46,987 bases of DNA from 2-01-FULL-39-33 sp964361645 (GTDB lineage: Bacteria > Patescibacteriota > Patescibacteriia > 2-01-FULL-39-33). The notes under the pieces are model-generated. The model was not told the origin of the DNA. It saw only the letters and a list, made by a program, of their open reading frames with translations, and searched no databases. Below are positions 1-8,371 of the stretch, piece after piece. A program made the translations under genes and the position numbers. The stretch covers positions 1 through 46,987 of the forward strand of contig CAYIBK010000008.1 in the NCBI GenBank assembly GCA_964361645.1. The letters are read 5' to 3'. The stretch's first letter is position 1; every line of letters begins with the position of its first letter.

Positions 1-71
1 AGAAGTTACTAATGGTTATAGCCCTATTTAAAAAACATTAATTAAAATTACTAATATTTAATTATAAACTT

Positions 72-908
72 ATGAACGAAGAATTAAAAAACCAAGATTG
101 TTGCCAGGGCGGATCTGGCCATCACGGCCCTCATTGTCATCATTGGCCCAAAAAAGTTCTGGTAATCTTTTTAGGTCTGGTTTTGTTGCTACTGGGCGTT
201 TATGTGATTTCTTTAACTAGAAATTCTATCAAGAATTATAACTATATCGGCAAATCTCCGGAGTTTAAAAATATTATAACCGTTGAGGGTACTGGCAAGG
301 TAACAGTTAAGTCTGATGTAGCTATTATCAATACGGGAGTTTTGACTGAAAAGGCTACCGTGGCTCAAGCTCAAAAGGAAAATACCGAAAAAATGAATGC
401 TATTGTTAAAACACTTAAAGATGATTTTAAGATTGAAGATAAAGACATTAAAACTAACCAATACAGCATTTCTCCTAGATATGATTGGAGTAATGGCTCG
501 CAAAGAATTATTGGTTATAGTGTCAACCAATCAGTAGAAATAAAAGTTAGGGATTTTGATAAAATAGGCAGTATCTTAGCTAAAGCAGCTGAACTTGGCA
601 CCAACAGTTTAAATGGCCCAACTTTTACCATTGACGATCCAGAAGTTTATAAAGCTGAAGCACGGGCTAAAGCCATTTCTCAAGCCAAAGATAAGGCTAA
701 GGTATTAGCCGATCAAGTGGGTATAAAATTAGGTTCGATTGTTAGTTTTTCTGAAAATTTTGGTGGCTATCCAGCTATGCCATTTTATAGCAGTGATATG
801 GCATCAGGTTTGGGTGGCGGAAGAGAAAAATCTTTACCAGCTCCCAATATTGAATCGGGTAGCGAAGAAGTAAGTGTTGGTGTTAGCATCAGTTACGAAA
901 TAAGATAA
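72..908 (+). CDS. SIMPL (DUF541) domain protein, membrane-anchored
   Basis: The protein has one N-terminal membrane segment (about residues 28-47) followed by an extracytoplasmic SIMPL/DUF541 domain, recognisable from the start 'ITVEGTGKVTVKSDVAIIN' near residue 69, the middle 'IIGYSVNQSVEIKV' and the end 'VSVGVSISYEIR'. Family members are periplasmic or surface proteins of poorly defined role. The length (278 residues) fits one domain plus an anchor. The cytoplasmic tail before the membrane segment is unusual: residues 10-27 hold two Cys in a row, another Cys, and six His, resembling a metal-binding tail. The gene is followed after 40 nt by another membrane protein on the same strand, so they may be co-transcribed. 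Start ATG has no clear Shine-Dalgarno site. Confidence 0.85.
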   Translation: MNEELKNQDCCQGGSGHHGPHCHHWPKKVLVIFLGLVLLLLGVYVISLTRNSIKNYNYIGKSPEFKNIITVEGTGKVTVKSDVAIINTGVLTEKATVAQAQKENTEKMNAIVKTLKDDFKIEDKDIKTNQYSISPRYDWSNGSQRIIGYSVNQSVEIKVRDFDKIGSILAKAAELGTNSLNGPTFTIDDPEVYKAEARAKAISQAKDKAKVLADQVGIKLGSIVSFSENFGGYPAMPFYSSDMASGLGGGREKSLPAPNIESGSEEVSVGVSISYEIR

Positions 909-948
909 TAATTATTATTTAAAATAATAATCTAGTAAAACCATATTT

Positions 949-1821
949 ATGCTTAAAAATCTTAATCTTATGAGTAATAAGAAAAAATTGGCCGGCGTCT
1001 TGCTGGTAGCAGTACCTATAGCCATTTTTCTAGTCTCTTTGGTGGCTGCCATCTTGGGTCGGCAAAACAATTCAGCTTTATTATCGTTTTTTGGTTTTTT
1101 AAGTGTATTCTTTGGCCTTCTATCTTTACTTAGCTTGCCACTGGGCATACTCTTAATAATTAGTAGCGCCAGAGAAACTAAATTTTCTATTAAAGAAGCC
1201 ACCAGTTTTGGTTATGCTAAAATGAAAGAAAATTTCTGGTTTTTTGTTGGTGTCATAATTATTTATTTTTTGATTTATTTTAGCCCCGCGCTTTTAGAAA
1301 AAATCAAGACCGCCTTAAATCAGGATAATACTTTATTTAAGATCTTATTTGTTTTATTTTTTATTATTATCTGGCTAGTGCAAATAATCATCAACATCGG
1401 TTTATTGAAAATAGCTTTGTCGGTAGTTGATGGTAAAGATAAGAAATTATCTGATTTATTTTCCGGCGCAACCTTGTTTTTAAATTTTATCATCGCCTCT
1501 ATTTTGTATGGTCTTATTGTCATAGGTGGTTTGATTTTGCTTATAATCCCAGGCTTAATTTGGCAGGTTAAATTTTCTCTGTTTCCTTATTTTATAATTG
1601 AGGGTTATGGCCCCATAGAATCATTGAAAAAAAGTGGCCAGATAACTAATGGCGCCAAGATAGAAATTTTATTACTTTCATTGCTATTCGGCCTGATCAA
1701 TATCTTGGGCACCATGTTGTTATTTGTGGGCTTGTTTGTAACTATGCCCATTACTATCATTGGCACAGCTTATGTTTATCGTAAATTAGCCAACTCATCC
1801 CCCCAAGAGGTTAATATCTAA
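949..1821 (+). CDS. Polytopic membrane protein, GPDPase-membrane-domain-like
   Basis: This 290-residue protein is almost entirely hydrophobic, with about six to eight membrane segments. The first 70 residues hold two close segments; the second half has the pattern seen in the 'glycerophosphoryl diester phosphodiesterase membrane domain' and YciC-like families: 'LLIIPGLIWQVKFSLFPYF' followed by 'ESLKKSGQ' and a closing 'AYVYRKLA'. Such proteins have no catalytic domain of their own and their function is unknown. It lies 21 nt before enolase on the same strand, which may only reflect compact packing. No signal peptide beyond the first membrane segment is seen. Confidence 0.7.
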   Translation: MLKNLNLMSNKKKLAGVLLVAVPIAIFLVSLVAAILGRQNNSALLSFFGFLSVFFGLLSLLSLPLGILLIISSARETKFSIKEATSFGYAKMKENFWFFVGVIIIYFLIYFSPALLEKIKTALNQDNTLFKILFVLFFIIIWLVQIIINIGLLKIALSVVDGKDKKLSDLFSGATLFLNFIIASILYGLIVIGGLILLIIPGLIWQVKFSLFPYFIIEGYGPIESLKKSGQITNGAKIEILLLSLLFGLINILGTMLLFVGLFVTMPITIIGTAYVYRKLANSSPQEVNI

Positions 1822-1842
1822 AAAATAAAATCAATCAAATTA

Positions 1843-3096
1843 ATGGCAAAAATAAAATCAGTTAAGGCCAGAGAAATTTTAGATTCCAGAGGCAATCCAA
1901 CTATTGAGGTTGAAGTTATTTTAGATAATGGCAAAAAAGCCTGGGCGGGTGTGCCATCAGGAGCTTCCACTGGCACCCATGAGGCTCTAGAACTTCGTGA
2001 TGGAGATAAAAAAAGATATGCCGGACAAGGAGTTCTAAAAGCGGTTGGCAATGTCAACAAAAAAATCGCTCCCAAATTAATTGGTTTGGATCCTACCAAA
2101 CAGTGGCTGATTGATAAATTGATGATTGGTCTTGATGGCACCGAAAATAAATCCAAACTCGGAGCCAATGCCATATTAGGCGTCTCTTTGGCTATCACCA
2201 GATGCGGAGCGATGACCAGTAAAAAACCTTTATATGTTTATTTGAGGAATAAGTTTTGGTCCAAACAAAAACAATGGAAATTTCCCGTACCTATGATGAA
2301 TATTTTAAATGGTGGCGCCCATGCTGGCTGGTCTATAGACATCCAGGAGTTTATGATTACGCCACAGCAAAAAAATATCAAAGAAGCCATTCGTTCTGGG
2401 GCAGAAATTTTTCATAAGCTAAAAAGCATTTTAAAAACCAAGGGTTATCCGACAACCGTGGGTGATGAAGGCGGTTATGCTCCGGCCTTAGCTGGCAACG
2501 ATAGGGCACTGGCAATTATATCTCAAGCCGTTAAACGGGCCGGCTATAATTTGGGCCGTGATGTTAAGATTGCCATTGATCCTGCTTCCTCGGAATTTTT
2601 TAAAGATGGTAAGTATGAAATGAAAGCCGATAAAAAAACCAGATCGGCTGAGGAAATGATAAAAATGTATAAAGATTGGACTGATAATTATCCCATAGAA
2701 TCAATTGAAGACGGCTTAGCCGAAGATGATTGGCAAGGCTGGCAAAAACTAACTAAAATTTTGGGCAAAAAATTAACCCTGGTGGGGGATGATTTATTCG
2801 TTACCAACATTAAAAGATTAAAACGCGGCATTAAAGATAAAACCGGTAATGCTATTTTAATAAAACTAAACCAGATTGGCAGTGTCACCGAAACAATTGA
2901 GGCCATTAAATTAGCTCAAAAACATAAATATAAAATTGCCATTTCCCATAGAAGCGGGGAGACAGTGGATGATTTTATCGCTGATTTGGCTGTGGCTTCT
3001 GGCGCCGAATATATCAAAACCGGTTCTCTTTCCCGCGGTGAGAGGGTAACTAAGTATAATCGTCTGATGGAAATTTGGGATGAAGTAAAAAAATAA
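1843..3096 (+). CDS. eno: Enolase (phosphopyruvate hydratase)
   Basis: Enolase converts 2-phosphoglycerate to phosphoenolpyruvate in glycolysis, in the cytoplasm. The 417-residue protein has the expected N-terminal signature 'AREILDSRGNPTIEVEV', the catalytic Glu in 'VGDEGGYAP', Mg-binding acidic residues in 'AIDPASSEFF', 'SIEDGLAEDDW' and 'LVGDDLFVTN', the catalytic Lys in 'ILIKLNQIGSVTET', and the closing 'SHRSGETVDDFIADL' and 'IKTGSLSRGERV'. Length is normal for the family. It is followed by a weak terminator and then a separately promoted oxidoreductase; the two phosphoglycerate mutases that supply its substrate lie 1.9 kb downstream. No key residue is missing. Confidence 0.98.
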   Translation: MAKIKSVKAREILDSRGNPTIEVEVILDNGKKAWAGVPSGASTGTHEALELRDGDKKRYAGQGVLKAVGNVNKKIAPKLIGLDPTKQWLIDKLMIGLDGTENKSKLGANAILGVSLAITRCGAMTSKKPLYVYLRNKFWSKQKQWKFPVPMMNILNGGAHAGWSIDIQEFMITPQQKNIKEAIRSGAEIFHKLKSILKTKGYPTTVGDEGGYAPALAGNDRALAIISQAVKRAGYNLGRDVKIAIDPASSEFFKDGKYEMKADKKTRSAEEMIKMYKDWTDNYPIESIEDGLAEDDWQGWQKLTKILGKKLTLVGDDLFVTNIKRLKRGIKDKTGNAILIKLNQIGSVTETIEAIKLAQKHKYKIAISHRSGETVDDFIADLAVASGAEYIKTGSLSRGERVTKYNRLMEIWDEVKK

Positions 3097-3113
3097 AATT
3101 GATAATATATATT

Positions 3114-3140
3114 AAAAGCGGTTAATTTCAGCCGTTTTTT
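3114..3140 (+). terminator. Weak intrinsic terminator after eno
   Basis: An 8-bp stem (3114-3121 with 3132-3139, one G-T pair) with a 10-nt loop runs into a T tract. It sits directly after enolase and just before a promoter-like sequence. Confidence 0.5.
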
Positions 3141-3143
3141 TAA

Positions 3144-3172
3144 TTGACAAAAACACCATCTTATGAGAGAAT
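3144..3172 (+). promoter_or_regulatory. Sigma70-type promoter for the oxidoreductase gene
   Basis: TTGACA (3144-3149), a 17-nt spacer and GAGAAT (3167-3172). The -35 box is a consensus match and the -10 box a weak one. It lies about 120 nt before the TTG start of the next gene. Confidence 0.5.
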
Positions 3173-3290
3173 CTCGTTGTTGTAAATTAAAGTATTTGTT
3201 CGTTTAAAACTTATCAAATAATTTTTGGTTATTTTAAAACAAAACCGCAACTTTCATTGCCGGTCAATGAGACGAAAGGAGGATATTATT

Positions 3291-4871
3291 TTGTCAAAAA
3301 GTATTTTGTATGACGCTGTCATTATTGGTAGTGGTCATAACGGCTTGGTTTGCGCCGCTTATTTAGCCAAATATGGTCTTAAAGTTTTGGTAGTAGAGCA
3401 AAGAAGCGTTCTGGGCGGGGCTTGCGTAACAGAAGAAATAGCGGGCTGTAAGATTAGCCGAACTTCTTATGTTTATAGCTTGTTTTCCCCTAAAGTGGTT
3501 CGCGATCTTGATCTTATTCGTAACGGGTTGGAACTTTTAGAGAGAAATCCACCCTCCTTTACACCCATGCTTGATGGTCGCCATTTGCATCTTCATCAAG
3601 AAGTAGCCGAGACTCAGCTGGAAATAGCTAAATTTTCTGAGTGTGATGCGGAAGTCTATCCTCAATATGAGGAAATGCTCGATCGCATTGTTGGATTTAT
3701 TGATTCGATTCTTCATCAAACTCCGCCCGATCTTAATCGTAAAAGAGATTGGCCCAAGTTGTTGAAATTAGGTTTCAAGGCTTTAAGATTAAAAGAAGAT
3801 CTGCCCGTTCTGGGAGAGTTATTTAGCTTAAGCGCTTATGATTTTGTAACCAAATATTTCAAAAGCGAACCGCTAATTTCCACTCTTTGCACTGATGGCA
3901 TTATTGGCAGTATTGGCGGTCCAATGGCGCCAGGCACAGCTTATGTTTTGCTTCACCATGTTATGGGCGAAGTTAATGGCCATCGTGGCCGCTGGGGTTA
4001 TGTTCGCGGCGGCATGGGGGGACTCACCAACGCTATTCTAAAAACAGTGACTATCCATGGCGGAAGCTGTTTGGTGAATGCGGATGTAGATAAAATTTTA
4101 GTTGAGGACAATAAGGCTAGTGGTGTGGTTCTAAAAGATGGCCGGATAATTAATTCTAAGATGGTTATTTCCTGTGCTGATCCGCACAATACATTTTCTG
4201 TGATGTTAGATCACCATGATTTGCCGGAAGATTTTAGGGTGGCTGTTAGCGGAATTAATTATGCTAGCGCTACTTCCAAAGTAAATTTGGTTATTGACGG
4301 CGGACTAAAATTTAACTGCTATGACGGTCCAGTGCCTGGCACTTTCCATATTGGCGAAACGATTCTGGAAATGGAAAAAGCGGCTGATGATGCCAAATAT
4401 GGTCGTATTTCTGACAGGTTGATTTTAGAAGGATGTATACCATCAACTGTGGATGATACTCTAGCTCCTAAGGGCCGGCATATCATCAGCTTGCTGGTGC
4501 AGTATACGCCATATAATTTAGCCGAAGGTTCTTGGGACGAAAAAAAACCAGAATTGCTTAAAAAAGTCATAGACAGATTGGCTGAATATACCAATATCAA
4601 TCAACTTGATATTTTAGCCTCGGATGTAATTACGCCGCTTGATCTGGAAAATGATTTTAGATTGACGGGCGGTAATTTATTCCATGGCCTGATGAATTTA
4701 AGCCACTTATTTAGTTTTAGGCCGGTTTTTGGGTTTGCTAATTATCGCACGCCGATTGATGGATTGTATCTTTGTGGTTCTGGAACTCACCCCGGTGGTG
4801 GTATCACCGGCATTCCAGGGCATAATGCGGCTAGAGAAATTATTAAAGATAAGAGGTGGTTGGATAAATAG
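3291..4871 (+). CDS. Phytoene dehydrogenase-like FAD oxidoreductase (PYROXD2/CrtI-like)
   Basis: A flavin-dependent amine oxidase/phytoene desaturase-fold protein of about 526 residues. The Rossmann FAD motif 'AVIIGSGHNGLVCAAYLAK' is at the N-terminus, followed by 'VLVVEQRSVLGGACVTEE'; the C-terminal FAD-closing motif is 'LYLCGSGTHPGGGITGIPG'. It resembles the PYROXD2 branch more than true carotenoid desaturases; the substrate is unknown. The start is taken as TTG at 3291 because AAAGGAGG (3275-3282) lies 8 nt before it and the FAD motif follows at once; upstream in-frame starts would add a non-conserved tail. It has its own promoter and a strong terminator, so it seems to be a single-gene unit. 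A class-1 isoprenoid-synthase-like protein is 30 kb away. Confidence 0.85.
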   Translation: MSKSILYDAVIIGSGHNGLVCAAYLAKYGLKVLVVEQRSVLGGACVTEEIAGCKISRTSYVYSLFSPKVVRDLDLIRNGLELLERNPPSFTPMLDGRHLHLHQEVAETQLEIAKFSECDAEVYPQYEEMLDRIVGFIDSILHQTPPDLNRKRDWPKLLKLGFKALRLKEDLPVLGELFSLSAYDFVTKYFKSEPLISTLCTDGIIGSIGGPMAPGTAYVLLHHVMGEVNGHRGRWGYVRGGMGGLTNAILKTVTIHGGSCLVNADVDKILVEDNKASGVVLKDGRIINSKMVISCADPHNTFSVMLDHHDLPEDFRVAVSGINYASATSKVNLVIDGGLKFNCYDGPVPGTFHIGETILEMEKAADDAKYGRISDRLILEGCIPSTVDDTLAPKGRHIISLLVQYTPYNLAEGSWDEKKPELLKKVIDRLAEYTNINQLDILASDVITPLDLENDFRLTGGNLFHGLMNLSHLFSFRPVFGFANYRTPIDGLYLCGSGTHPGGGITGIPGHNAAREIIKDKRWLDK

Positions 4872-4883
4872 TATGTTTTTAGG

Positions 4884-4910
4884 GCTCGTATATTCGTATA
4901 CGGGCTTTTT
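4884..4910 (+). terminator. Intrinsic terminator with UUCG loop
   Basis: A 9-bp stem (4884-4892 with 4897-4905, one G-T pair) capped by a TTCG tetraloop and followed by five T. It ends the oxidoreductase gene. Confidence 0.9.
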
Positions 4911-4951
4911 ATTTTTGGTTAAAAATAGGGGATTATTAATTGATTGATTTA

Positions 4952-4960
4952 TGGTATAAT
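4952..4960 (+). promoter_or_regulatory. Extended -10 promoter for the gpmI pair
   Basis: TGGTATAAT: a consensus -10 box with the TG extension, no good -35 box, 26 nt before the first phosphoglycerate mutase. The same TTTATGGTATAAT string occurs before the gene at 34454. Confidence 0.65.
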
Positions 4961-4986
4961 TAAGAATAAATAATATTACTTAAATA

Positions 4987-6558
4987 ATGGCTACAAAAAA
5001 AGGTTTTAGGGCAAAACAACTTAACAAAAAAGTAGTTTTGCTTATTTTAGATGGCTGGGGTTTAGGAGAAGAAAATGAGGGCAATGCTATTTATTTGGCT
5101 AAGACGCCATTTATGGATTCTCTTTATAAAAAATATCCTTGGACAAAAATTAATGCCTCGGGCAAATATGTCGGCTTGCCTCCCAATCAAGTTGGAAATT
5201 CAGAAGCTGGGCATATAAATATTGGTGCCGGTAGAATTGTGGATCAGGATGTGGTAAAAATTTCCAAACAAATTAATACGGGAGAATTCTTTAAGAATCC
5301 AGCTTTTGTGGCGGCTATTAATCATGTTGAAAAAGAAAAATCAAATTTGCATATTATGGGCATGATTTCTAATAATCAAAGCCCTCATAGCGATCCTGAT
5401 CATTTATTGGCCTTGCTTTCTTTGGTTCGTCAACATAAAGTTAAAAATATTTATCTACATCTTTTTACCGATGGGCGTGATTCACCTCCTCATGCCTCGC
5501 TTAGATTAATTGAAGCCCTAGAACGCCAATTAAAACCTAATGAAATTATCGCCACTGTCATAGGCCGTTTTTATGCTATGGACAGAAAAAAGAATTGGGC
5601 TAGTACTTGGTGGGCTTATGAGGCTATGATAGGTGGCAAGGGCCATAAGGCTAAAAGCCCGCAAGAAGGAATTACCAGAGCTTATAATGCCCAAATTACC
5701 GATGAATTTATAGAACCAATTGTGCTCTATAGGAACGGCAAGATGATTAAAAGAATTTCTGATAATGATGCCATTATATTTTTTAATTTACGATCCGATA
5801 GAGCCAGACAAATGGCTAAACCATTTGTTCAACAGGATTTTGAAAAAAATAATCCTCATGCTTTAAAACGTAGTAAGGTTTTAAAGAATATTATTTTTGT
5901 CGCCCTAACTGATTTTGGACCAGACTTAGACAGTATTCTAACAGCTTATCCATCTGAAGATGTTAAAGATTCTCTGCCGCTATTATTAAAACATAAAACT
6001 CAAATTTATATAGCGGAAAAAGAAAAATATGCTCATGTTACTTATTTTATAAATGGTGGCTATGCTGATCCGGTTAATGGTGAAAAAAGATTAGTTGTGT
6101 CGTCGCCATCAGTGCCTTCTTATGAGAAGACTCCGGCTATGTCCACGCCCAAAGTTTCTCAAGCAGTTATTAAAAATATAAAAAATTATGATTTTGTTTG
6201 CGCTAATATTTCTTCTCCTGATATGATAGGCCATACTGGCAATCTGAAAGCCGGCATTAAAGCTGCGGAAATAGTTGATAAGTATATTAAAAAAATTTAT
6301 CAAACAGCCATGAAAGAAAAAGCCATCTTGATTATTACCGCCGATCATGGTAATTTAGAATACATGCTTAATGTAAAAACCAAAGAAATTGTAACCGAAC
6401 ATACGCACAATCCAGTACCTTTTATTTTGATTGATAATGGGGAATTAAGGCATAAAAAACTGAAAAGAGGCGGTTATTTAGGGGATATTGCTCCCACCAT
6501 TCTTAAAATTTTTAATATCAAAAAGAGCAAATTAATGAAAGGTGAAAGTTTAATTTAG
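4987..6558 (+). CDS. gpmI: 2,3-bisphosphoglycerate-independent phosphoglycerate mutase, copy 1
   Basis: Interconverts 3- and 2-phosphoglycerate through a phosphoserine intermediate, using two metal ions. The 523-residue protein keeps all visible catalytic parts: Asp22 in 'ILDGWG', the nucleophile Ser72 in 'VGNSEAGH', 'DGRDSPPH', 'GRFYAMDR', 'NLRSDRARQ', 'EKYAHVTYFINGG', the metal ligands in 'SPDMIGHTGN', 'TADHGN' and the late His in 'TEHTHNPVPF'. The usual GGVHSH segment is replaced by 'NNQSPHSDPDH', which retains the His-Ser pair. An N-terminal extension of about 14 basic residues precedes the domain. A second full-length paralogue starts 5 nt after its stop codon, so they are clearly co-transcribed. 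Confidence 0.96.
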   Translation: MATKKGFRAKQLNKKVVLLILDGWGLGEENEGNAIYLAKTPFMDSLYKKYPWTKINASGKYVGLPPNQVGNSEAGHINIGAGRIVDQDVVKISKQINTGEFFKNPAFVAAINHVEKEKSNLHIMGMISNNQSPHSDPDHLLALLSLVRQHKVKNIYLHLFTDGRDSPPHASLRLIEALERQLKPNEIIATVIGRFYAMDRKKNWASTWWAYEAMIGGKGHKAKSPQEGITRAYNAQITDEFIEPIVLYRNGKMIKRISDNDAIIFFNLRSDRARQMAKPFVQQDFEKNNPHALKRSKVLKNIIFVALTDFGPDLDSILTAYPSEDVKDSLPLLLKHKTQIYIAEKEKYAHVTYFINGGYADPVNGEKRLVVSSPSVPSYEKTPAMSTPKVSQAVIKNIKNYDFVCANISSPDMIGHTGNLKAGIKAAEIVDKYIKKIYQTAMKEKAILIITADHGNLEYMLNVKTKEIVTEHTHNPVPFILIDNGELRHKKLKRGGYLGDIAPTILKIFNIKKSKLMKGESLI

Positions 6559-6563
6559 TAAAT

Positions 6564-8147
6564 ATGGCCAGTGAAAGACAAAAACCGGTAGTTTTAATTA
6601 TCTTAGATGGTTGGGGTGTTGCTACTCCATCAAAAAGCAATGCTATCACCATAGCTAAAACTCCAACTTATAATAATTTAGTTAAAAATTATCCCGCTAT
6701 GACCCTGCAAGCCTCTGGAGAATCAGTGGGTTTGTCTTGGGGAGAAATGGGCAATTCCGAAGTAGGCCATCTTAATATTGGCTCTGGCAAATTGGTTTAT
6801 CAAAATTTACCAAAAATAGACAAAGAAATTACCACCGGCTCATTTTTTGCTAATGAGAAATTGCTTGAAGCTATAAATATGGCCAAGAAGAATAAAAAAG
6901 CTATACATCTAATGGGCTTGTTTACTAGTGGAGGCGTGCATGCTTCTATAAATCATCTTTTTGCCTTGATTGAAATGTGTCACAAAGAAAAAATTGGAGA
7001 TGTATATGTCCATGCTTTTTTGGATGGCCGAGACATGCCCTATAATTCTGGTATTGATTTGATTGCCAAAACCCAAGAAAAGTTTAAAGAAAATAAAATA
7101 GGCAAGATAGCTACTATTTCTGGAAGATATTATGCCATGGATCGCGATAATCATTGGGAGAGAATAGAGTTGGCTTATAAGGCTATGGTTGATGGTGAAT
7201 CAGCCGAAAAATTTGATGATCCGATTAAAGCTGTACAATCATCTTATGATAAAAAGATTTATGACGAGGAATTTATTCCAGTAGTGATAACGGAAAATGG
7301 CAAGCCAGTGGCTACTATCGGCGAAGGCGATAGTGTTGTCTTTTTTAATTTTCGTTCAGATCGGGCTAGGCAATTGACTAAAACTTTTGTTTTACCAGGC
7401 TTTGAAAAATTTAAGAGGAAATATTTGTCTAATTTGTATTTTGTCACCATCACAGAATATGAAAAAGATTTGCCAGTCGAAATAGCTTTCCCGCCCGATA
7501 TAATAATAGAACCACTGGCTAAAATTATTTCTGATGCCAACTTAAAACAACTCCACATAGCTGAAACAGAAAAATATGCTCACGTCACTTTCTTTTTTAA
7601 TGGTGGTAAAGAATCGATCTATCCCGGCGAGGATAGGGTGTTAATACCATCTCCTCGAGTGGCTTCTTATGATAAGAAACCAGAAATGTCGGCTAAGGAA
7701 ATCACTAAAAAATTAATTGCTATTATTATGAAGGATGAATATGATTTTATAGTGGTTAATTTTGCCAATAGCGACATGGTAGCTCATACCGGAGATCTTA
7801 AGGCTTCAATTAAGGCTTGTGAGGTTGTAGATGATTGTTTAAAACAATTAATTGAAGTTATTTTGGGTAAGAATGGCGTCGCCTTTATAACTTCTGATCA
7901 TGGTAATGCCGAAGAGTTGATGAACCTGCAATCAGGCAAAATAGATAAAGAGCATAGCACTTATCCTGTTCCGCTTATTATTGTGGGTAGACAGTGGGAG
8001 GGGAAAACTGCTGGCTTTCCCGAAAGTCCAAATTCTGATTTGAGTTTAGTTCAACCATCTGGTTTGCTTTCTGATATTGCTCCAACTATCTTGAAGGTTA
8101 TGAATTTGGAAAAATCTAAGGACATGACGGGTGAAAGTTTGATTTAA
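6564..8147 (+). CDS. gpmI: 2,3-bisphosphoglycerate-independent phosphoglycerate mutase, copy 2
   Basis: A second complete mutase (527 residues) directly behind the first. Asp15 in 'ILDGWG', Ser65 in 'MGNSEVGH', 'DGRDMPYN', 'GRYYAMDR', 'NFRSDRARQ', 'EKYAHVTFFFNGG', 'NSDMVAHTGD', 'TSDHGNAEE' and 'KEHSTYPVP' are all present. Here the substrate loop reads 'SGGVHASINH', close to the standard GGVHSH but with Ser changed to Ala. The two copies are clearly diverged along their whole length, so this is an old duplication or a separate acquisition, not an assembly artefact. There is about 20 residues of extra sequence near the C-terminus ('FPESPNSDLSLVQPSG'). A strong terminator follows. Confidence 0.95.
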   Translation: MASERQKPVVLIILDGWGVATPSKSNAITIAKTPTYNNLVKNYPAMTLQASGESVGLSWGEMGNSEVGHLNIGSGKLVYQNLPKIDKEITTGSFFANEKLLEAINMAKKNKKAIHLMGLFTSGGVHASINHLFALIEMCHKEKIGDVYVHAFLDGRDMPYNSGIDLIAKTQEKFKENKIGKIATISGRYYAMDRDNHWERIELAYKAMVDGESAEKFDDPIKAVQSSYDKKIYDEEFIPVVITENGKPVATIGEGDSVVFFNFRSDRARQLTKTFVLPGFEKFKRKYLSNLYFVTITEYEKDLPVEIAFPPDIIIEPLAKIISDANLKQLHIAETEKYAHVTFFFNGGKESIYPGEDRVLIPSPRVASYDKKPEMSAKEITKKLIAIIMKDEYDFIVVNFANSDMVAHTGDLKASIKACEVVDDCLKQLIEVILGKNGVAFITSDHGNAEELMNLQSGKIDKEHSTYPVPLIIVGRQWEGKTAGFPESPNSDLSLVQPSGLLSDIAPTILKVMNLEKSKDMTGESLI

Positions 8148-8171
8148 AATATATTTAATAATGTTTAAAAT

Positions 8172-8193
8172 AAACAGGCTTGGCCTGTTTTTC
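8172..8193 (+). terminator. Intrinsic terminator after the gpmI pair
   Basis: Perfect 8-bp stem AAACAGGC/GCCTGTTT with a TTG loop and a T tract. Confidence 0.93.
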
Positions 8194-8234
8194 TTGATTT
8201 TTTATGGGAAAAATGTTATTTTTAACTTGATATT

Positions 8235-8371
8235 ATGCCTCGTAGAGAAATTTAAAAATGCGTTTTAAAACGTAAATTATGAGGTAACAATATATTTAGC
8301 AATAAAATAACTTCTGAAGTTAATTAGAAGTCAAAATATTACTTAATATTTGAAATTCTTCTACGAGGTAT
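8235..8371 (+). repeat. Long-range inverted repeat in the leader of the glycosyltransferase
   Basis: 19-nt arms at 8235-8253 and 8353-8371 pair at 16 of 19 positions, with an unbroken core of CCTCGTAG/CTACGAGG. The right arm ends inside the ATG of the downstream glycosyltransferase, so pairing would bury the start codon. The 99 nt between hold smaller hairpins, such as the palindrome CGTTTTAAAACG (8261-8272) and an ACTTCTGAAGT-like one near 8310. It may be a structured leader or a mobile-repeat remnant. The 222-nt gap from 8148 to 8369 otherwise holds only the terminator. Confidence 0.6.

Noticed and set aside
3225..3290. N-terminal extension of the FAD oxidoreductase
   Set aside because: The TTG at 3291 has a perfect Shine-Dalgarno site 8 nt upstream and is followed at once by the FAD motif.
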